A stretch of 64,000 bases of DNA from the NCBI RefSeq assembly GCF_028473605.1, contig NZ_CP097267.1, positions 4,704,501 to 4,768,500 of the forward strand, read 5' to 3'. The notes beneath the pieces were generated by a model. That model was not told the origin of the DNA. It made no database searches and was given only the letters and a program-made list of their open reading frames with translations. Of this stretch, positions 51,252 to 61,355 are shown piece by piece. Every line of letters begins with the position of its first letter. Position 1 is the stretch's first letter. The DNA comes from Acidovorax sp. NCPPB 3576 (GTDB taxonomy: Bacteria > Pseudomonadota > Gammaproteobacteria > Burkholderiales > Burkholderiaceae_C). A program made the position numbers and the translations under genes.

Positions 51252-51402
51252 AGCTGCTGCGGGCCGCTGCGGGTGGCTGGCCCGCATTGCACCTGCGCGC
51301 CGTCCGACAGACGCCCCGGTGGTGCGCCCCTAGTCTGCAAACCTTGTCCCGGCTGGCCCTTTGTCCAGTTGCCAGGGGCGGTTTCCATTCAGAAGGACCA
51401 CC

Positions 51403-51813
51403 ATGCCGATTTCTCTTCGCCGCTTTTCTTTCCTTGCCACTACCGCCTTGCTGGCCGCAGCCGCCGGCACCGCGCATGCCGCACCGGACGAAGCCGCCCG
51501 GGCGCGCTACGAGCGTGACCGCCAGGCCTGCCTGAGCGGCAACACGCAGCAGTCCCAGGCCGTGTGCCTGCAGGAAGCGGGCGCCGCCCTCGAATCGTCG
51601 CGCACCGGCCAGTTGACCAACCCTGGCGTCCAGGCCGAGCAAAGCAATGCGGTGGACCGTTGCGCCGTGTTCAAGACGGCCGAAGAGCGCTCCGATTGCC
51701 AGGACCGCGTGAAAGGCCCGAGCGCCGTGTCCGGCTCGCCCGCCGCGGGCGGCGTGCTGCGCGAAAGCACCACGACCACCATCGTGCCGGCTCCGGCTCC
51801 TGCCTCGCGCTGA
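51403..51813 (+). CDS. Small exported protein with Cys residues
   Basis: A 136-residue protein with a signal peptide cleaved after AHA (FLATTALLAAAAGTAHAA). The mature part is charged with four Cys (RQACLSGN, AVCLQEAG, DRCAVFK, SDCQDR), which could form two disulfides in the periplasm. Pro/Ala/Thr-rich tail. AAGGACC precedes ATG 51403. Function is unknown. Confidence 0.75.
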   Translation: MPISLRRFSFLATTALLAAAAGTAHAAPDEAARARYERDRQACLSGNTQQSQAVCLQEAGAALESSRTGQLTNPGVQAEQSNAVDRCAVFKTAEERSDCQDRVKGPSAVSGSPAAGGVLRESTTTTIVPAPAPASR

Positions 51814-51850
51814 TCGCCCTCAATGCAGGCCGCGTCCGCAGCGGCCCGCC

Positions 51851-52531
51851 TCAGGCCAATTGCGTGCGCATGGCGCCGATCACGCCGGCGTAGTCGGGCT
51901 TTCCGAAGATCGCGCTGCCCGCTACGAAGGTGTCCGCGCCTGCATCCGCCACGCGGCGGATGTTGTCGGTCTTGATGCCGCCGTCCACTTCCAGGCGGAT
52001 GTCCTTGCCGCAGGCGTCGATGCGCCGGCGCACGGCCTCGATCTTGCGCAGGGCCGAGTCGATGAAGCTCTGGCCCCCGAAGCCCGGGTTCACGCTCATG
52101 ATGAGGATGAGATCGATGTCGTCGATCACCCAGTCGAGCACGTCGAGCGGCTCGGCGGGGTTGAACACCAGCCCGGGCTTGGCGCCCTTGGCGCGGATGG
52201 CCTGCACGCTGCGGTGCACGTGGGCCGAGGCGTCGGGGTGAAAGCTGATGTAGTCGGCGCCGGCGTCGGCGAACGCGGCGGCCAGCGCATCCACGGGCTG
52301 CACCATCAGGTGCACGTCGATCGGCACGGGCTGGCCGCCCGGGGTCTTGGCGTGGGGCTTCAGCGCCTGGCAGATCATGGGCCCGAACGTCAGGTTGGGC
52401 ACGTAGTGGTTGTCCATCACATCGAAGTGGATCCAGTCGGCGCCAGCGGCGATGACGTTCTTCACTTCGTCGCCCAGGCGGGCAAAATCGGCGGACAGGA
52501 TCGATGGGGCAATGCGGTAGGTGCGGCTCAT
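51851..52531 (-). CDS. rpe: Ribulose-phosphate 3-epimerase
   Basis: A 226-residue TIM-barrel enzyme of the pentose phosphate pathway. Signatures are [59 protein letters not shown] and [10 protein letters not shown] with the catalytic Asp residues. Start ATG 52531. In related genomes it lies beside gph and trpE; here other genes intervene. It diverges from apaG. Confidence 0.97.
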   Translation of the reverse strand: MSRTYRIAPSILSADFARLGDEVKNVIAAGADWIHFDVMDNHYVPNLTFGPMICQALKPHAKTPGGQPVPIDVHLMVQPVDALAAAFADAGADYISFHPDASAHVHRSVQAIRAKGAKPGLVFNPAEPLDVLDWVIDDIDLILIMSVNPGFGGQSFIDSALRKIEAVRRRIDACGKDIRLEVDGGIKTDNIRRVADAGADTFVAGSAIFGKPDYAGVIGAMRTQLA

Positions 52532-52600
52532 CCCCCGATTGTCGCAGCAGCCCGGAGCGATCCGGAAGGCACGACCACCGGCGCAGTTACCATTGCACCC

Positions 52601-53008
52601 ATGCCGAAGTACCAGTTCCAGGCCGAGGTGCAACCCCAGTACCTGCCCGAGCAATCCACGCCCGACGAGGGCTTTTATGGCTTCGCCTACACCATCACCA
52701 TCACGAACACGGGCGACATACCCGCCCAGTTGATCTCTCGCCACTGGGTCATCAGCGACGCGCGCGGCCACACCGAAGAGGTCAAGGGCCTGGGCGTCGT
52801 CGGGCAGCAGCCGCTGCTCAAGCCCGGTGAATCCTTCCAGTACACGAGCGGCTGCCGCCTGCGCACGGCCAGCGGCAGCATGCACGGCCGCTATTTCTGC
52901 GTGGCCGAGGACGGCGAGTCGTTCGAATGCCCCATTGCGCTCTTCGTGCTGGAAGCCGTGTCCGGCGACGCCTCGGGCGCTCCCCTGAACGGCAGAGTGC
53001 TGCATTGA
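52601..53008 (+). CDS. apaG: ApaG-family protein
   Basis: A 135-residue protein with the ApaG (DUF525) beta-sandwich: [63 protein letters not shown]. ApaG is linked to Co2+ resistance and diadenosine-tetraphosphate metabolism, without a clear reaction. The stop overlaps the TTG start of the next gene. Confidence 0.94.
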   Translation: MPKYQFQAEVQPQYLPEQSTPDEGFYGFAYTITITNTGDIPAQLISRHWVISDARGHTEEVKGLGVVGQQPLLKPGESFQYTSGCRLRTASGSMHGRYFCVAEDGESFECPIALFVLEAVSGDASGAPLNGRVLH

Positions 53009-54984
53009 AGCGCCACGCCAATGACCTGGGCCACCTGCTGGCCCAGTTGGATGCGGGCGCGCCGCTGGCGCAGCGCCACCTCTGGCTGATCTCGCTGCTG
53101 GACTGGGTGCGGGGCAACCGCCGCTCGGTCGAGGCCGCGGTCGGCCGCATGCAGCTGTTCGTGGAGGCCATCGAAAAGGACGACGCCGCGCGCCAGCGCC
53201 TGCAGGACTGGTGGAGCGCGCTCGTCGGCACGGTGGACATCACCACCTTGCTCGCCGACTTCGGCTTCGCCCCGCGCACCGCCCTTGCCAGCGAAGTCGC
53301 CGAGCGGCTGCGCTACAAGCTGCTGCCGGGCAGCCCGGAGACCATCGACGCGTCCGAGCTGTTCATGCTGGCGCTGCCCTACGATTTCGATGCGCTGTGG
53401 CTCGCCGCCCTGGACGAGGCCTTGCTCGCACGGCTGCTGTCGGCCATGGCGCCTGCCCAGGCGCCCGGCGCTACCCGCTGGCAGCGCGCCTTGCTGGACG
53501 CCATCACCTACTGTGCGGGGCAGATCCTGTCCACCGGCTTTGCCCCCGAACTGCGCCTGCGCATGAGCGAAGCCGCGCGCGATGCGCAGCCGTTCCACGC
53601 ACTGATCCGCGATGTGGAAAGCGTGCGCGTGGAAGTGATGCACCAGTTGCGCACCACCGACCGGCTCGAAGAATCCGTGCAGCGCCTGCGCGAGCGGCTC
53701 GATGCCTGCCGCGCGGCCGCGGCCACGGTGTATTCGCACTTCGAGGACAACGGCATTTCGGTGGGCCTCGTGTTCCGGCTGCGGCAATTGCGCGAACGCA
53801 TCCTGCGCGTGCGCGAACTGCTGGACTGCCTGCTATCGCCCGCGCCCGCGCCCACCGCTGCCCGGCTGATGGCGCGGCTGGTGACGGTGGGCCGCGAGCG
53901 GCGCAGCCTGCGCGCGTTGCTGGCATCCAACTCGTCGCTGCTCGCGGCCAAGGTGGCCGAGCGCAGTGCGGAGACGGGCGAGCACTACATCACGCGCACC
54001 GGCGCCGAGTACCGCGCAATGGTGGGCAAGGCCGCAGGCGGCGGCCTGGTGATGGCCTTCACCACCTTGATGAAGTTCGGCCTGGCCGCACTGGCGCTGT
54101 CGGCCTTCTGGGGCGGCTTCTGGGCTGGCGTGAATTACTCGGTGAGCTTCGTGCTGATCCTGTTGCTGCATTTCACCGTGGCCACCAAGCAGCCCGCCAT
54201 GACCGCGCCCGCCATGGCGGCCAAGCTCAAGGATCTGCGCTCCGACGAGGCCGTGGTGTCTTTCGTGGATGAGGTCACTCATCTGGTGCGGTCTCAGGTG
54301 GCCGCGGTGCTGGGCAACGTACTCGTGGTGTTCCCGACCGTGATCGGCATCACGCTGCTGATCGCCAAGGGAACGGGCCAGCCGGCCATCAGCACGGCAC
54401 AGGCCCACCATGTGCTGGAGTCGTTGCACCTTCTCGGTCCCTCGCTCCTGTTCGCCGCCTTCACCGGCGTGCTGCTGTTCGCCTCCAGCATCATCGCGGG
54501 CTGGGCGGAGAATTGGTTCGTGCTGCACCGCCTGGATTCGGCCGTGCGGTACAACCCACGCATCACCCGGTTCCTGGGCACGGCGCGCGCGGACCGCTGG
54601 GCGCACTTCCTGCGCGAGAACCTGTCAGGTTTTGCAGCCAACATCTCGCTGGGCTTCATGCTGGGGCTGGTGCCGCCGATTGCCTCGTTCTTCGGGCTGG
54701 GGCTGGACGTGCGCCATGTCACGCTGTCGTCGGGCCAGTTGGGCGCGGCGAGCACGGCGCTGGGCCTGCAGGTGCTGCACATGCCGCAGTTCTGGTGGGC
54801 GGTGGCCACGATCCCGCTGCTGGGCGCGCTGAACGTGTCGGTCAGTTTCTACCTGGCCTTCCGGCTGGCGCTGCGCGCGCACAGCGTGACGGGGGTGGAG
54901 CGCGCCCGCATCTATGCGGGGCTTCGATCACGCTTGCGGTGCGCTCCGCTGGAGTTTTTCATGCCCGCCCGGCGCGCGGTTTGA
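53005..54984 (+). CDS. Putative site-specific recombinase (PF10136 family), membrane-associated
   Basis: A 659-residue protein. The start is taken as TTG 53005, overlapping the apaG stop, because the family begins just before a segment like [18 protein letters not shown]. The N-terminal half is helical. The C-terminal half has several hydrophobic segments ([50 protein letters not shown]) unlike any soluble recombinase. The family name comes from an early report, and membrane location suggests the true role is different. Confidence 0.8.
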   Translation: MKRHANDLGHLLAQLDAGAPLAQRHLWLISLLDWVRGNRRSVEAAVGRMQLFVEAIEKDDAARQRLQDWWSALVGTVDITTLLADFGFAPRTALASEVAERLRYKLLPGSPETIDASELFMLALPYDFDALWLAALDEALLARLLSAMAPAQAPGATRWQRALLDAITYCAGQILSTGFAPELRLRMSEAARDAQPFHALIRDVESVRVEVMHQLRTTDRLEESVQRLRERLDACRAAAATVYSHFEDNGISVGLVFRLRQLRERILRVRELLDCLLSPAPAPTAARLMARLVTVGRERRSLRALLASNSSLLAAKVAERSAETGEHYITRTGAEYRAMVGKAAGGGLVMAFTTLMKFGLAALALSAFWGGFWAGVNYSVSFVLILLLHFTVATKQPAMTAPAMAAKLKDLRSDEAVVSFVDEVTHLVRSQVAAVLGNVLVVFPTVIGITLLIAKGTGQPAISTAQAHHVLESLHLLGPSLLFAAFTGVLLFASSIIAGWAENWFVLHRLDSAVRYNPRITRFLGTARADRWAHFLRENLSGFAANISLGFMLGLVPPIASFFGLGLDVRHVTLSSGQLGAASTALGLQVLHMPQFWWAVATIPLLGALNVSVSFYLAFRLALRAHSVTGVERARIYAGLRSRLRCAPLEFFMPARRAV

Positions 54985-55174
54985 GCCCTGTTGAAAGGTC
55001 TTTTCCACCGCATTGAACCACCCGGGAATGGGGGCCTCCGTCCTACAGGATGGAGCGACCCCAGCGGGTAAATTCGGGCGACCCCGGGGTCGGGCCGCTG
55101 CGCGCCGAGGGGGCTTCGCGAAGGCCGACCCAACCCTGCAGGCCATGTGCCTGCGCGAAGAGGACATACAAAGA

Positions 55175-56434
55175 ATGGATGAAATCCTGAGCTTCTGGGC
55201 GCAATGGTTGCGCCCTTCGGCCGGGTTGCCCACCGTGCAATGGTCGCTGCTGCTCGCAGTGGCCGCGGTTTCGGGCTACCTTTTCCAACGCCATATCGGC
55301 CTGCCCAAAGTGGTCGGCTACACCCTGGTCGGCACCATTGCCGGCCTGCTGGGTTTCACGGGCGCCGTGTGGCCGCTGCAGGGCATCAGCCTGTTCCTGC
55401 TGGAGTTGGGCATTGCCCTGGTGCTGTTCGAAGCGGGGGGACGCATTCCGCTGCGCTGGTTCCGTCACAACCCGATGGTGCTGGTGCAAAGCATCGCCGA
55501 ATCGGCGCTGACCTATTTCGCCGTGTACTACGTGCTGATCTGGCTGGACGTGCCCCAGCGCGCCGCCGGCCCGCTCGCGCTGGTGGCCCTGGCGGCCTCG
55601 CCCGCCGTGCTGAGCCGGGTGATCGCCGACACGCGTGCCGCCGGCCCCGTGACCGACCGCGCCATGGTGCTGGCCACGCTCTCCACGCTGTATGCGCTGA
55701 CGCTGGGCAGCGCCACGGCGGAACTGATCAACCGCCCCGCCGCCCGCATCATGGACACCATGTACCCGGTGATGGTGGTGCTGGGCGTCTCGATCATCGT
55801 GGGCGCCGTGCTGGCCCTGGTGCTGCGCATGGCGCTGCGCTTCATGAGCCCGACGAGCGAGAACACCTCGTTCCTGCTGCTGACCCTCATTGCCGCAGGC
55901 ACGGCCGTGGCGGCTCACATGGGCGGGTCCGCGCCGCTGGCAGCGCTGTTGGCCGGCATGCTGCTCAAGCAGCTGAATCCACGCCCTTGGGCCTGGCCTC
56001 GCCAGATGGGCACGGCCTCTTCCCTGCTGACCATGCTGATGTTCGTGCTGGTGTCCACCGTGGCGGCTCAGGCTGACTGGAGCGGCCCGGTGGCGGGCAT
56101 GGTGCTGGCACTGATCGTGGTGCGCCTGGCGGCCAAGGCCGTAGGCGTGGCGGTGGGCAATGTGGGCAGCGGCGCCAGCTGGCGCCAGGCCCTGTGGGTG
56201 GGTTGCGCGATGACGCCGATGTCCTCCATCGCGCTGCTCATCGCCTCGCAGTTCGTGGTGGCTTCGGCTTCCACCGGCCAGTTGATCGCCCGTGTGGCGC
56301 TGCCGGCCATCCTCGTCATGGAAGTGCTGGGGGCCGTGATCGCCACCGTCGCCATCTACCGCGCGGGCGAGAGTTCGAAACCCTGGGCGCCACTTTCGCG
56401 CGCCGGCAACGGAGACAACAGCCGTGAGTCTTGA
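55175..56434 (+). CDS. Kef/CPA2-type cation:proton antiporter
   Basis: A 419-residue inner-membrane transporter with about 12 membrane helices and the family motif [28 protein letters not shown] 55175 follows GAGGA nine bases upstream; the longer upstream frame is not homologous. It lacks the C-terminal Rossmann domain of KefB/KefC, so it is the short form. Its end overlaps the GTG of the next gene. Confidence 0.88.
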   Translation: MDEILSFWAQWLRPSAGLPTVQWSLLLAVAAVSGYLFQRHIGLPKVVGYTLVGTIAGLLGFTGAVWPLQGISLFLLELGIALVLFEAGGRIPLRWFRHNPMVLVQSIAESALTYFAVYYVLIWLDVPQRAAGPLALVALAASPAVLSRVIADTRAAGPVTDRAMVLATLSTLYALTLGSATAELINRPAARIMDTMYPVMVVLGVSIIVGAVLALVLRMALRFMSPTSENTSFLLLTLIAAGTAVAAHMGGSAPLAALLAGMLLKQLNPRPWAWPRQMGTASSLLTMLMFVLVSTVAAQADWSGPVAGMVLALIVVRLAAKAVGVAVGNVGSGASWRQALWVGCAMTPMSSIALLIASQFVVASASTGQLIARVALPAILVMEVLGAVIATVAIYRAGESSKPWAPLSRAGNGDNSRES

Positions 56435-57548
56435 AGCCTTCCACCATTCCGAACCCCTGACGCTGGGCGTCGAGCTGGAACTGCAGCTCGTCAACACGCA
56501 CGACTACGACCTCGCGCCGTACGCCGAGGACATGCTGCGCCTCATGCACAAGACGCCGCTGCCCGGCAGCGTCGTGCCCGAGATGACCAACAGCATGATC
56601 GAGATCTCCACCGGCGTGTGCCACAGCAGCAGCGAAGTGCTGGGCCAGCTCACGCAGATCCGCGATGCACTGGTCAAGAGCGCGGACAAGCTCAACATCG
56701 CCGTGGCCGGCGGCGGCACGCACCCGTTCCAGCAATGGCACGAGCGGCGCATCTACGACAAGCCGCGCTTTCGAGAGCTGTCGGAGCTGTACGGCTACCT
56801 GTCCAAGCAGTTCACGATCTTCGGGCAGCACGTGCACATCGGCTGCCCCGACGCCGACGCGGCGCTGCTGATGCTGCACCGCATGTCGCGCTACATCCCG
56901 CACTTCATCGCGCTGTCGGCCTCCAGTCCCTACGTACAGGGGCAGGACACGGCGTTCGACTCCGCGCGACTCAACTCGGTGTTCGCGTTCCCGCTGTCGG
57001 GCCGTGCGCCCATGGCGCTCACCTGGACCGATTTCGAGCACTACTTCGACAAGATGACGCGCACCGGCGTGGTCAAGAGCATGAAGGACTTCTACTGGGA
57101 CATCCGCCCCAAGCCCGAGTTCGGCACCATCGAGATTCGCGTGTTCGACACGCCGCTCACCGTGGAGCGCGCCGCCGCGCTGGCCGGCTTCGTGCAGTCG
57201 CTGGGTGCGTGGTTCCTGGCCGAGCAGCCGTTCATGCCCACCGAAGACGACTACCTCGTCTATACCTACAACCGCTTCCAGGCCTGCCGCTTCGGCATGG
57301 ATGCGGTCTATGTGGACCCGGCCACCGGCAACCACATGCCGCTGCGCGACCACATCCTGCAGACGATCGACCACATCGCGCGCCACGCGGGTGTCACCGG
57401 AGCGTCGAGCGCGCTGCACATGCTGCGCAGCGAGGCCGACGCCGGCCAGAACGATGCACGCTGGCTGCGCGAACGCCAGCGCAACGAGCAGCTGCTGGGC
57501 GAGGTGAGCCGGCAGGCGGCGCAGCGCTTTCGGGGCGCGGTGTCCTGA
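56424..57548 (+). CDS. YbdK-type carboxylate-amine ligase (glutamate-cysteine ligase 2 family)
   Basis: A 374-residue ATP-dependent ligase. It begins with GTG 56424 and has [34 protein letters not shown], the FGQHVHIGC metal-binding segment, and [15 protein letters not shown]. YbdK proteins have weak gamma-glutamylcysteine ligase activity in vitro. It overlaps the antiporter gene by 11 bp and is likely cotranscribed. Confidence 0.92.
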   Translation: MSLEAFHHSEPLTLGVELELQLVNTHDYDLAPYAEDMLRLMHKTPLPGSVVPEMTNSMIEISTGVCHSSSEVLGQLTQIRDALVKSADKLNIAVAGGGTHPFQQWHERRIYDKPRFRELSELYGYLSKQFTIFGQHVHIGCPDADAALLMLHRMSRYIPHFIALSASSPYVQGQDTAFDSARLNSVFAFPLSGRAPMALTWTDFEHYFDKMTRTGVVKSMKDFYWDIRPKPEFGTIEIRVFDTPLTVERAAALAGFVQSLGAWFLAEQPFMPTEDDYLVYTYNRFQACRFGMDAVYVDPATGNHMPLRDHILQTIDHIARHAGVTGASSALHMLRSEADAGQNDARWLRERQRNEQLLGEVSRQAAQRFRGAVS

Positions 57549-57573
57549 CGCATTGTTTGCACACGCCGCGCCC

Positions 57574-58110
57574 ATGACGAACGCAACGCTTCACGCGCTG
57601 CAAGCCGACATCACCCCCATGGCGGTGGACGCCATCGTCAACGCGGCCAACTCCTCGCTGCTCGGGGGCGGCGGAGTGGATGGCGCCATCCACCGCGCAG
57701 CGGGTGCGGAGCTGGTGCATGAATGCCGGCTGCTGGGAGGGTGCAAGCCAGGGGACGCCAAGACCACCAAAGGCTATCGGCTGGCGGCCTCCTTCATCGT
57801 TCATACCGTCGGCCCGGTGTGGCGCGGCGGAACGAGCGGCGAGGCGGACCTGCTGGCGTCCTGCTACCGGAAGTCGCTCATGCTGGCGAGCGGGCTGGGG
57901 GCCAGGACGATCGCTTTTCCCTGCATCAGCACGGGCATCTACGGCTACCCGATCGAGCAGGCGGCGAAGGTGGCCATCGACACGGTCCGCGCCACCCTGG
58001 AACAGACGCCAGGGATCCAAGAGGTGGCCTTTTGCTGCTTTTCGGAGGAAGACCTGTCCGTTTATCGAACGGCTCTCGCAGAGCGTACAGGCGCGTCCGC
58101 CCGGGATTGA
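57574..58110 (+). CDS. Macrodomain protein (O-acetyl-ADP-ribose deacetylase type)
   Basis: A 178-residue protein with the macrodomain nucleotide-binding motifs: [35 protein letters not shown] and [21 protein letters not shown]. Such proteins remove acetyl or ADP-ribose groups. Start ATG 57574 lies 25 bp after the ligase gene. Confidence 0.93.
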   Translation: MTNATLHALQADITPMAVDAIVNAANSSLLGGGGVDGAIHRAAGAELVHECRLLGGCKPGDAKTTKGYRLAASFIVHTVGPVWRGGTSGEADLLASCYRKSLMLASGLGARTIAFPCISTGIYGYPIEQAAKVAIDTVRATLEQTPGIQEVAFCCFSEEDLSVYRTALAERTGASARD

Positions 58111-58474
58111 TCGTGCAAGGTGGGCCGGCGAGGGCCGGCATGGCGCGGGCAACTCGGCGCAAAGGCCTCCGGAGAGCGTGAAAAACGCATGAGGCGCCTC
58201 CGCAACGGCATCTTTAAAACTGCGAAGAATATTAATCGCTTCTTAAATGCAAACCGGTGATATAATGCCTTTTGTTGCAGTCACGGCTCTTGACTAGTGC
58301 AGTCACCGCAACACCTGTCTGGAGAGGGTCATCCGCTCCATTCAGGCCGCCTTTTGCGACCCTTGTCGCCCTGTTGGTCTGTCGAGCTTCAGCCAACCGA
58401 GTCCTTCGATGCTCGCGCAGGTCCATTCCAGCCTGCGATCCTGAATGAATTAGATTCCAAAGACCGCCATTCCC
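58111..58474. promoter_or_regulatory. Promoter and long leader of the RNA-binding protein
   Basis: An A+T-rich promoter is visible, with a perfect TATAAT at 58261-58266 and CTTAAA nearby. The sequence TGCAGTCAC is repeated at 58276 and 58298, and again near 58630. From TATAAT to the RRM gene there are about 535 bp, so the transcript has a long leader that also contains the 69-codon gene at 58475. Confidence 0.55.
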
Positions 58475-58684
58475 ATGGGCAAGTACGTCGTTTCGCCCGC
58501 GACACACCCGACCGACTGTGGCCGCTTTCGCGCCTCCTTTTCGGTCCATCGTTCCCAGGGAAACGGCAGCTACTGCCGGGTTTTCCGTTTTGACAAAGCC
58601 TTCGCATCGCGCGAAGCCGCCCGGCTCTTTGCAGTCACCCAGGGCTGGCTGCAAACGTGCATGCCTCACCCGCCGACATGTTGA
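58475..58684 (+). CDS. Small conserved-type protein, 69 residues
   Basis: A short protein with the pattern GKYVVSPATHPTDCGRF, then RFDKAFASREAARLFAVTQG. This resembles small proteins of unknown function I associate with betaproteobacteria, having a beta-strand region and a helix ending in G. ATG 58475 is plausible. It lies in the leader of the RRM gene. The call is cautious because the codon use is average and the ribosome site is weak. Confidence 0.5.
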   Translation: MGKYVVSPATHPTDCGRFRASFSVHRSQGNGSYCRVFRFDKAFASREAARLFAVTQGWLQTCMPHPPTC

Positions 58685-58800
58685 TGGTCTGCTGATGCAG
58701 ATTCCATCCTCCCTTGCCAGCCGCTGCGGACTCCCGACCCGCATCTCCCGTTTTCCAACGGCGCGCCATTCGTTGCGTACCTCTTTCTGAAAGGCTCCTC

Positions 58801-59151
58801 ATGAGCAGCAAAATCTATGTGGGCAACCTGCCCTATTCCGTGACCGATGCGATCCTGCAAAGCAACTTTGCCGAGTTCGGCAACGTCTCTTCCGCCAAGG
58901 TCATGATGGACCGTGAAACCGGCCGCTCCAAGGGCTTCGGCTTTGTGGAAATGGCTTCTGCCGAAGTCGCCCAGGCCGCCATCACCGGCCTGCACGGCAT
59001 GTCCGTCGATGGACGCTCGATCGTCGTGAACCTGGCCCGCCCTCGCGAAGAAGGTGGCGGCTCGGGTGGCTACAGCCCAGCGGGCTATAGCGCGAACAAG
59101 CGCTCGGACGTCGGCTACGGCACGGGTGGCTACGGCGGTGGCCGTTACTGA
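58801..59151 (+). CDS. RRM-domain RNA-binding protein
   Basis: A 116-residue single-RRM protein. RNP2 is KIYVGNLPY and RNP1 is SKGFGFVEM. The tail is Gly/Tyr-rich (GGYSPAGYSANKRSDVGYGTGGYGGGRY), as in cyanobacterial and proteobacterial cold-inducible Rbp proteins. AAGG lies upstream of ATG 58801. The long leader could sense temperature. A strong terminator follows. Confidence 0.94.
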   Translation: MSSKIYVGNLPYSVTDAILQSNFAEFGNVSSAKVMMDRETGRSKGFGFVEMASAEVAQAAITGLHGMSVDGRSIVVNLARPREEGGGSGGYSPAGYSANKRSDVGYGTGGYGGGRY

Positions 59152-59170
59152 GCCCAGTGACCGCCCCGTG

Positions 59171-59201
59171 AAAAGCCGGCTCCCCTGAGCCGGCTTTTTT
59201 T
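59171..59201 (+). terminator. Rho-independent terminator of the RRM gene
   Basis: AGCCGGCTC (59174-59182) pairs with GAGCCGGCT (59187-59195) around a 4-base loop, followed by seven T residues. A-rich bases before the stem may make it work in both directions. Confidence 0.93.
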
Positions 59202-59538
59202 CGTCCCGACTTTCTGCGCCCGATCGATGCGAGGGCGACTTCAATCTGGCAAAGGGCGTGAGGCCATTGCTTGTGCAATCGCCATGGCGGCCTACACTGG
59301 CCCCATGGACTCCCCCCTGGTTTGCACCGATGCTGCCTTGATCGCACTGCTTCTTGCTGCGACCTGCGCACATGCGGCCGCAAAAAGGGCGCATCGCCGG
59401 CTGACGCCCGCACATTCCCAAGCCCGGCGGTCCGCTCTCCTCCCCTTTTAGCGCAACCATTCACCGCCGGGCACGAAGCCTCGCGCGGCAGCGGGCACCG
59501 CCTGACTGGACGGCACCCGCATTCGATGGAGTGCGTCA
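59202..59538. other. Intergenic region before rnk
   Basis: No gene is supported in this stretch. Open frames present have unusual Ala/Arg composition and no family pattern. It should contain the promoter of the rnk-like gene, but no clear -10/-35 pair stands out. Confidence 0.4.
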
Positions 59539-59940
59539 ATGCATGCAACGATTCACGGCGAGCGCACGCTCACCGACTTGGACTTCGCTCGTCTGAGCAA
59601 ATTGCCCGGGCACGTGCGTCCACCCAGCCTCGCCCAGTTGCTGGCGAGCGCCGAGGTGACGGGTTCACGCGCCGTGCCTTCCGATGTGGTGACGATGTAT
59701 TCACGGGTGGAACTCGTCGACGTGCACACCCACCGGCGGCAAACGCTCACCGTCTGCTACCCAGGCGATGCCGAGCCCACGGCCGGCTTCATCTCGGTGC
59801 TCTCGCCGGTAGGCAGCAGCCTCCTGGGCCTGAAAGTGGGGGACGTCGCGAAGTGGCTGACGCCCCATGGCGACGAGTGCGCGAGCCAAGTCGCGGCCAT
59901 CCTCTTTCAGCCCGAGGCCACGGGCGACTACCAGACGTAA
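59539..59940 (+). CDS. rnk: Rnk-like nucleoside diphosphate kinase regulator
   Basis: A 133-residue protein with a GreA/GreB C-terminal-like domain: VTMYSRVELVDVHTHRRQTLTVCYPGDAEPTAGFISVLSPVGSSLLGLKVGD. This is the hallmark of Rnk, which binds RNA polymerase. The N-terminal 50 residues form the short helical part. Start ATG 59539. Confidence 0.9.
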   Translation: MHATIHGERTLTDLDFARLSKLPGHVRPPSLAQLLASAEVTGSRAVPSDVVTMYSRVELVDVHTHRRQTLTVCYPGDAEPTAGFISVLSPVGSSLLGLKVGDVAKWLTPHGDECASQVAAILFQPEATGDYQT

Positions 59941-60006
59941 GCCGGACAACGCTCCCGCGCGCTCCATTTGCCCGCGCCACGGCATGCCGCACCTTATGCT
60001 CCCGGC

Positions 60007-60981
60007 ATGGGTGAATTCGATCTGATCCGCCGTTTCTTTCAGCGCCCCGTGCGCCGTGCCGAGCTGGGCGTGGGCGACGACTGCGCGCTGCTCGCGCCCG
60101 CGCCGGGCATGCACCTGGCCGTCTCCAGCGACATGCTGGTGGAGGGCCGCCATTTCTTTGCCGATGTCGATCCCGAAGCGCTCGGCCACAAGGCGCTGGC
60201 AGTGAACCTGAGCGACCTGGCCGCGTGCGGTGCGCGCCCCCTGGCGTTCACGCTGGCCCTTGCGCTGCCGCGGGCCGACAGCGCCTGGCTGGAGCGTTTT
60301 TCAGCGGGGCTTTTGGCACTGGCCGATGCGCATGGCTGCGAGCTGGTGGGCGGCGACACCACGGGCGGGCCGCTCAACATCTGCATCACCGTGTTCGGCG
60401 AAGTGCCGGGTGGCCAGGCGCTGCTGCGCAGTGGCGCGCGCGCGGGCGACGACCTGTGGGTGAGCGGCACGCTGGGGGACGCGCGGCTCGCGCTGGAGGC
60501 GCTGCGCGGCGAACGGGCCCTGCCCGCGCCCCTGCTGGCGCGGGCACGGGAGCGCCTGGAGCGCCCCACGCCGCGCGTCGCGCTGGGCCAGGCGCTGCGC
60601 GGGCTGGCCCACAGTGCCATCGATGTGAGCGACGGGCTGGTGGGCGACCTGGGCCACGTCCTGCGCGCCTCGGGCGCAGGGGCCCGCATCGATACCTCGA
60701 TTGCTACCAAATTAATAGCAACAGGTGCAATGGATACGGCGGCAGAGGGCATTTTCGATCAAGACACCCTGTTGCGCTGCACCCTCGCCGGGGGCGACGA
60801 CTACGAACTGCTGTTCAGCGCCCCGCCGGAACACCGGGCTGCGGTGCAGGCCGCCGGCGAGGCCACAGCCACGCCAGTCACCCGCATCGGCGCCATCGAA
60901 GCCGCACCTGGACTGCGGCTGATCGACGCCCAGGGCCGCGCTCTGGCACAGCAGTACTTGTCGTACGACCACTTTCAGTAG
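60007..60981 (+). CDS. thiL: Thiamine-monophosphate kinase
   Basis: A 324-residue AIR-synthase-like kinase that makes thiamine diphosphate. The motifs VGDDCALLAPAPGMHLAVSSDMLVEGRHF, LGHKALAVNLSDLAACGARP and ELVGGDTTGGPLNI are clear. Late in the protein, ARIDTSIATKLIATGAM contains an in-frame insertion of a short palindrome (60702-60722). Length is normal despite it. Confidence 0.96.
   Translation: MGEFDLIRRFFQRPVRRAELGVGDDCALLAPAPGMHLAVSSDMLVEGRHFFADVDPEALGHKALAVNLSDLAACGARPLAFTLALALPRADSAWLERFSAGLLALADAHGCELVGGDTTGGPLNICITVFGEVPGGQALLRSGARAGDDLWVSGTLGDARLALEALRGERALPAPLLARARERLERPTPRVALGQALRGLAHSAIDVSDGLVGDLGHVLRASGAGARIDTSIATKLIATGAMDTAAEGIFDQDTLLRCTLAGGDDYELLFSAPPEHRAAVQAAGEATATPVTRIGAIEAAPGLRLIDAQGRALAQQYLSYDHFQ
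60702..60722 (+). repeat. Short palindrome inside thiL
   Basis: TTGCTA and TAGCAA flank an A/T-rich centre (CCAAATTAA). It encodes IATKLIAT. It matches in arm sequence and style the element inside gph (ATTGCT...AGCAAT at 45458-45480). Both are the only A/T-rich spots in high-GC genes. Confidence 0.65.
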
Positions 60982-61355
60982 TCCTCTGCGCAATCACCTG
61001 CGTGACAGGGCTGCGCGTACTTTTTCATCGTCGTCATACGACTTTGTGACGAAATGCCACGGAAATTCACATTTCAGCCCCCTGAACGATGACGACAGAT
61101 GCCGAAAGCGCAATCGTTTGTGCCTAAGTAGGTACTAACTCGAAGCGACTTACCGGACCCTTACAAGGTCCAGGAATGCGGGTGGATCGGGAATACGCGA
61201 ACACCCTCTTTTTGCCCTCCTCCCACAATCGCCGGCAAGTTGTACGACATCCTTCAAGATGATCTGCACACCAAGACAGCCGGGACACCCCAGGCTGCGA
61301 TCGCCGCGCCGACGGCGCGTGCATTCCTTGCATCGAAGACGAGAGGAGACATTCC
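60982..61355. promoter_or_regulatory. Upstream region of pectate lyase gene
   Basis: No gene is supported. An inverted repeat GAAATG...CATTTC lies near 61053-61078. No PIP box was found, so this pectate lyase is probably outside the direct HrpX regulon. Good promoter elements cannot be fixed by eye. Confidence 0.4.
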
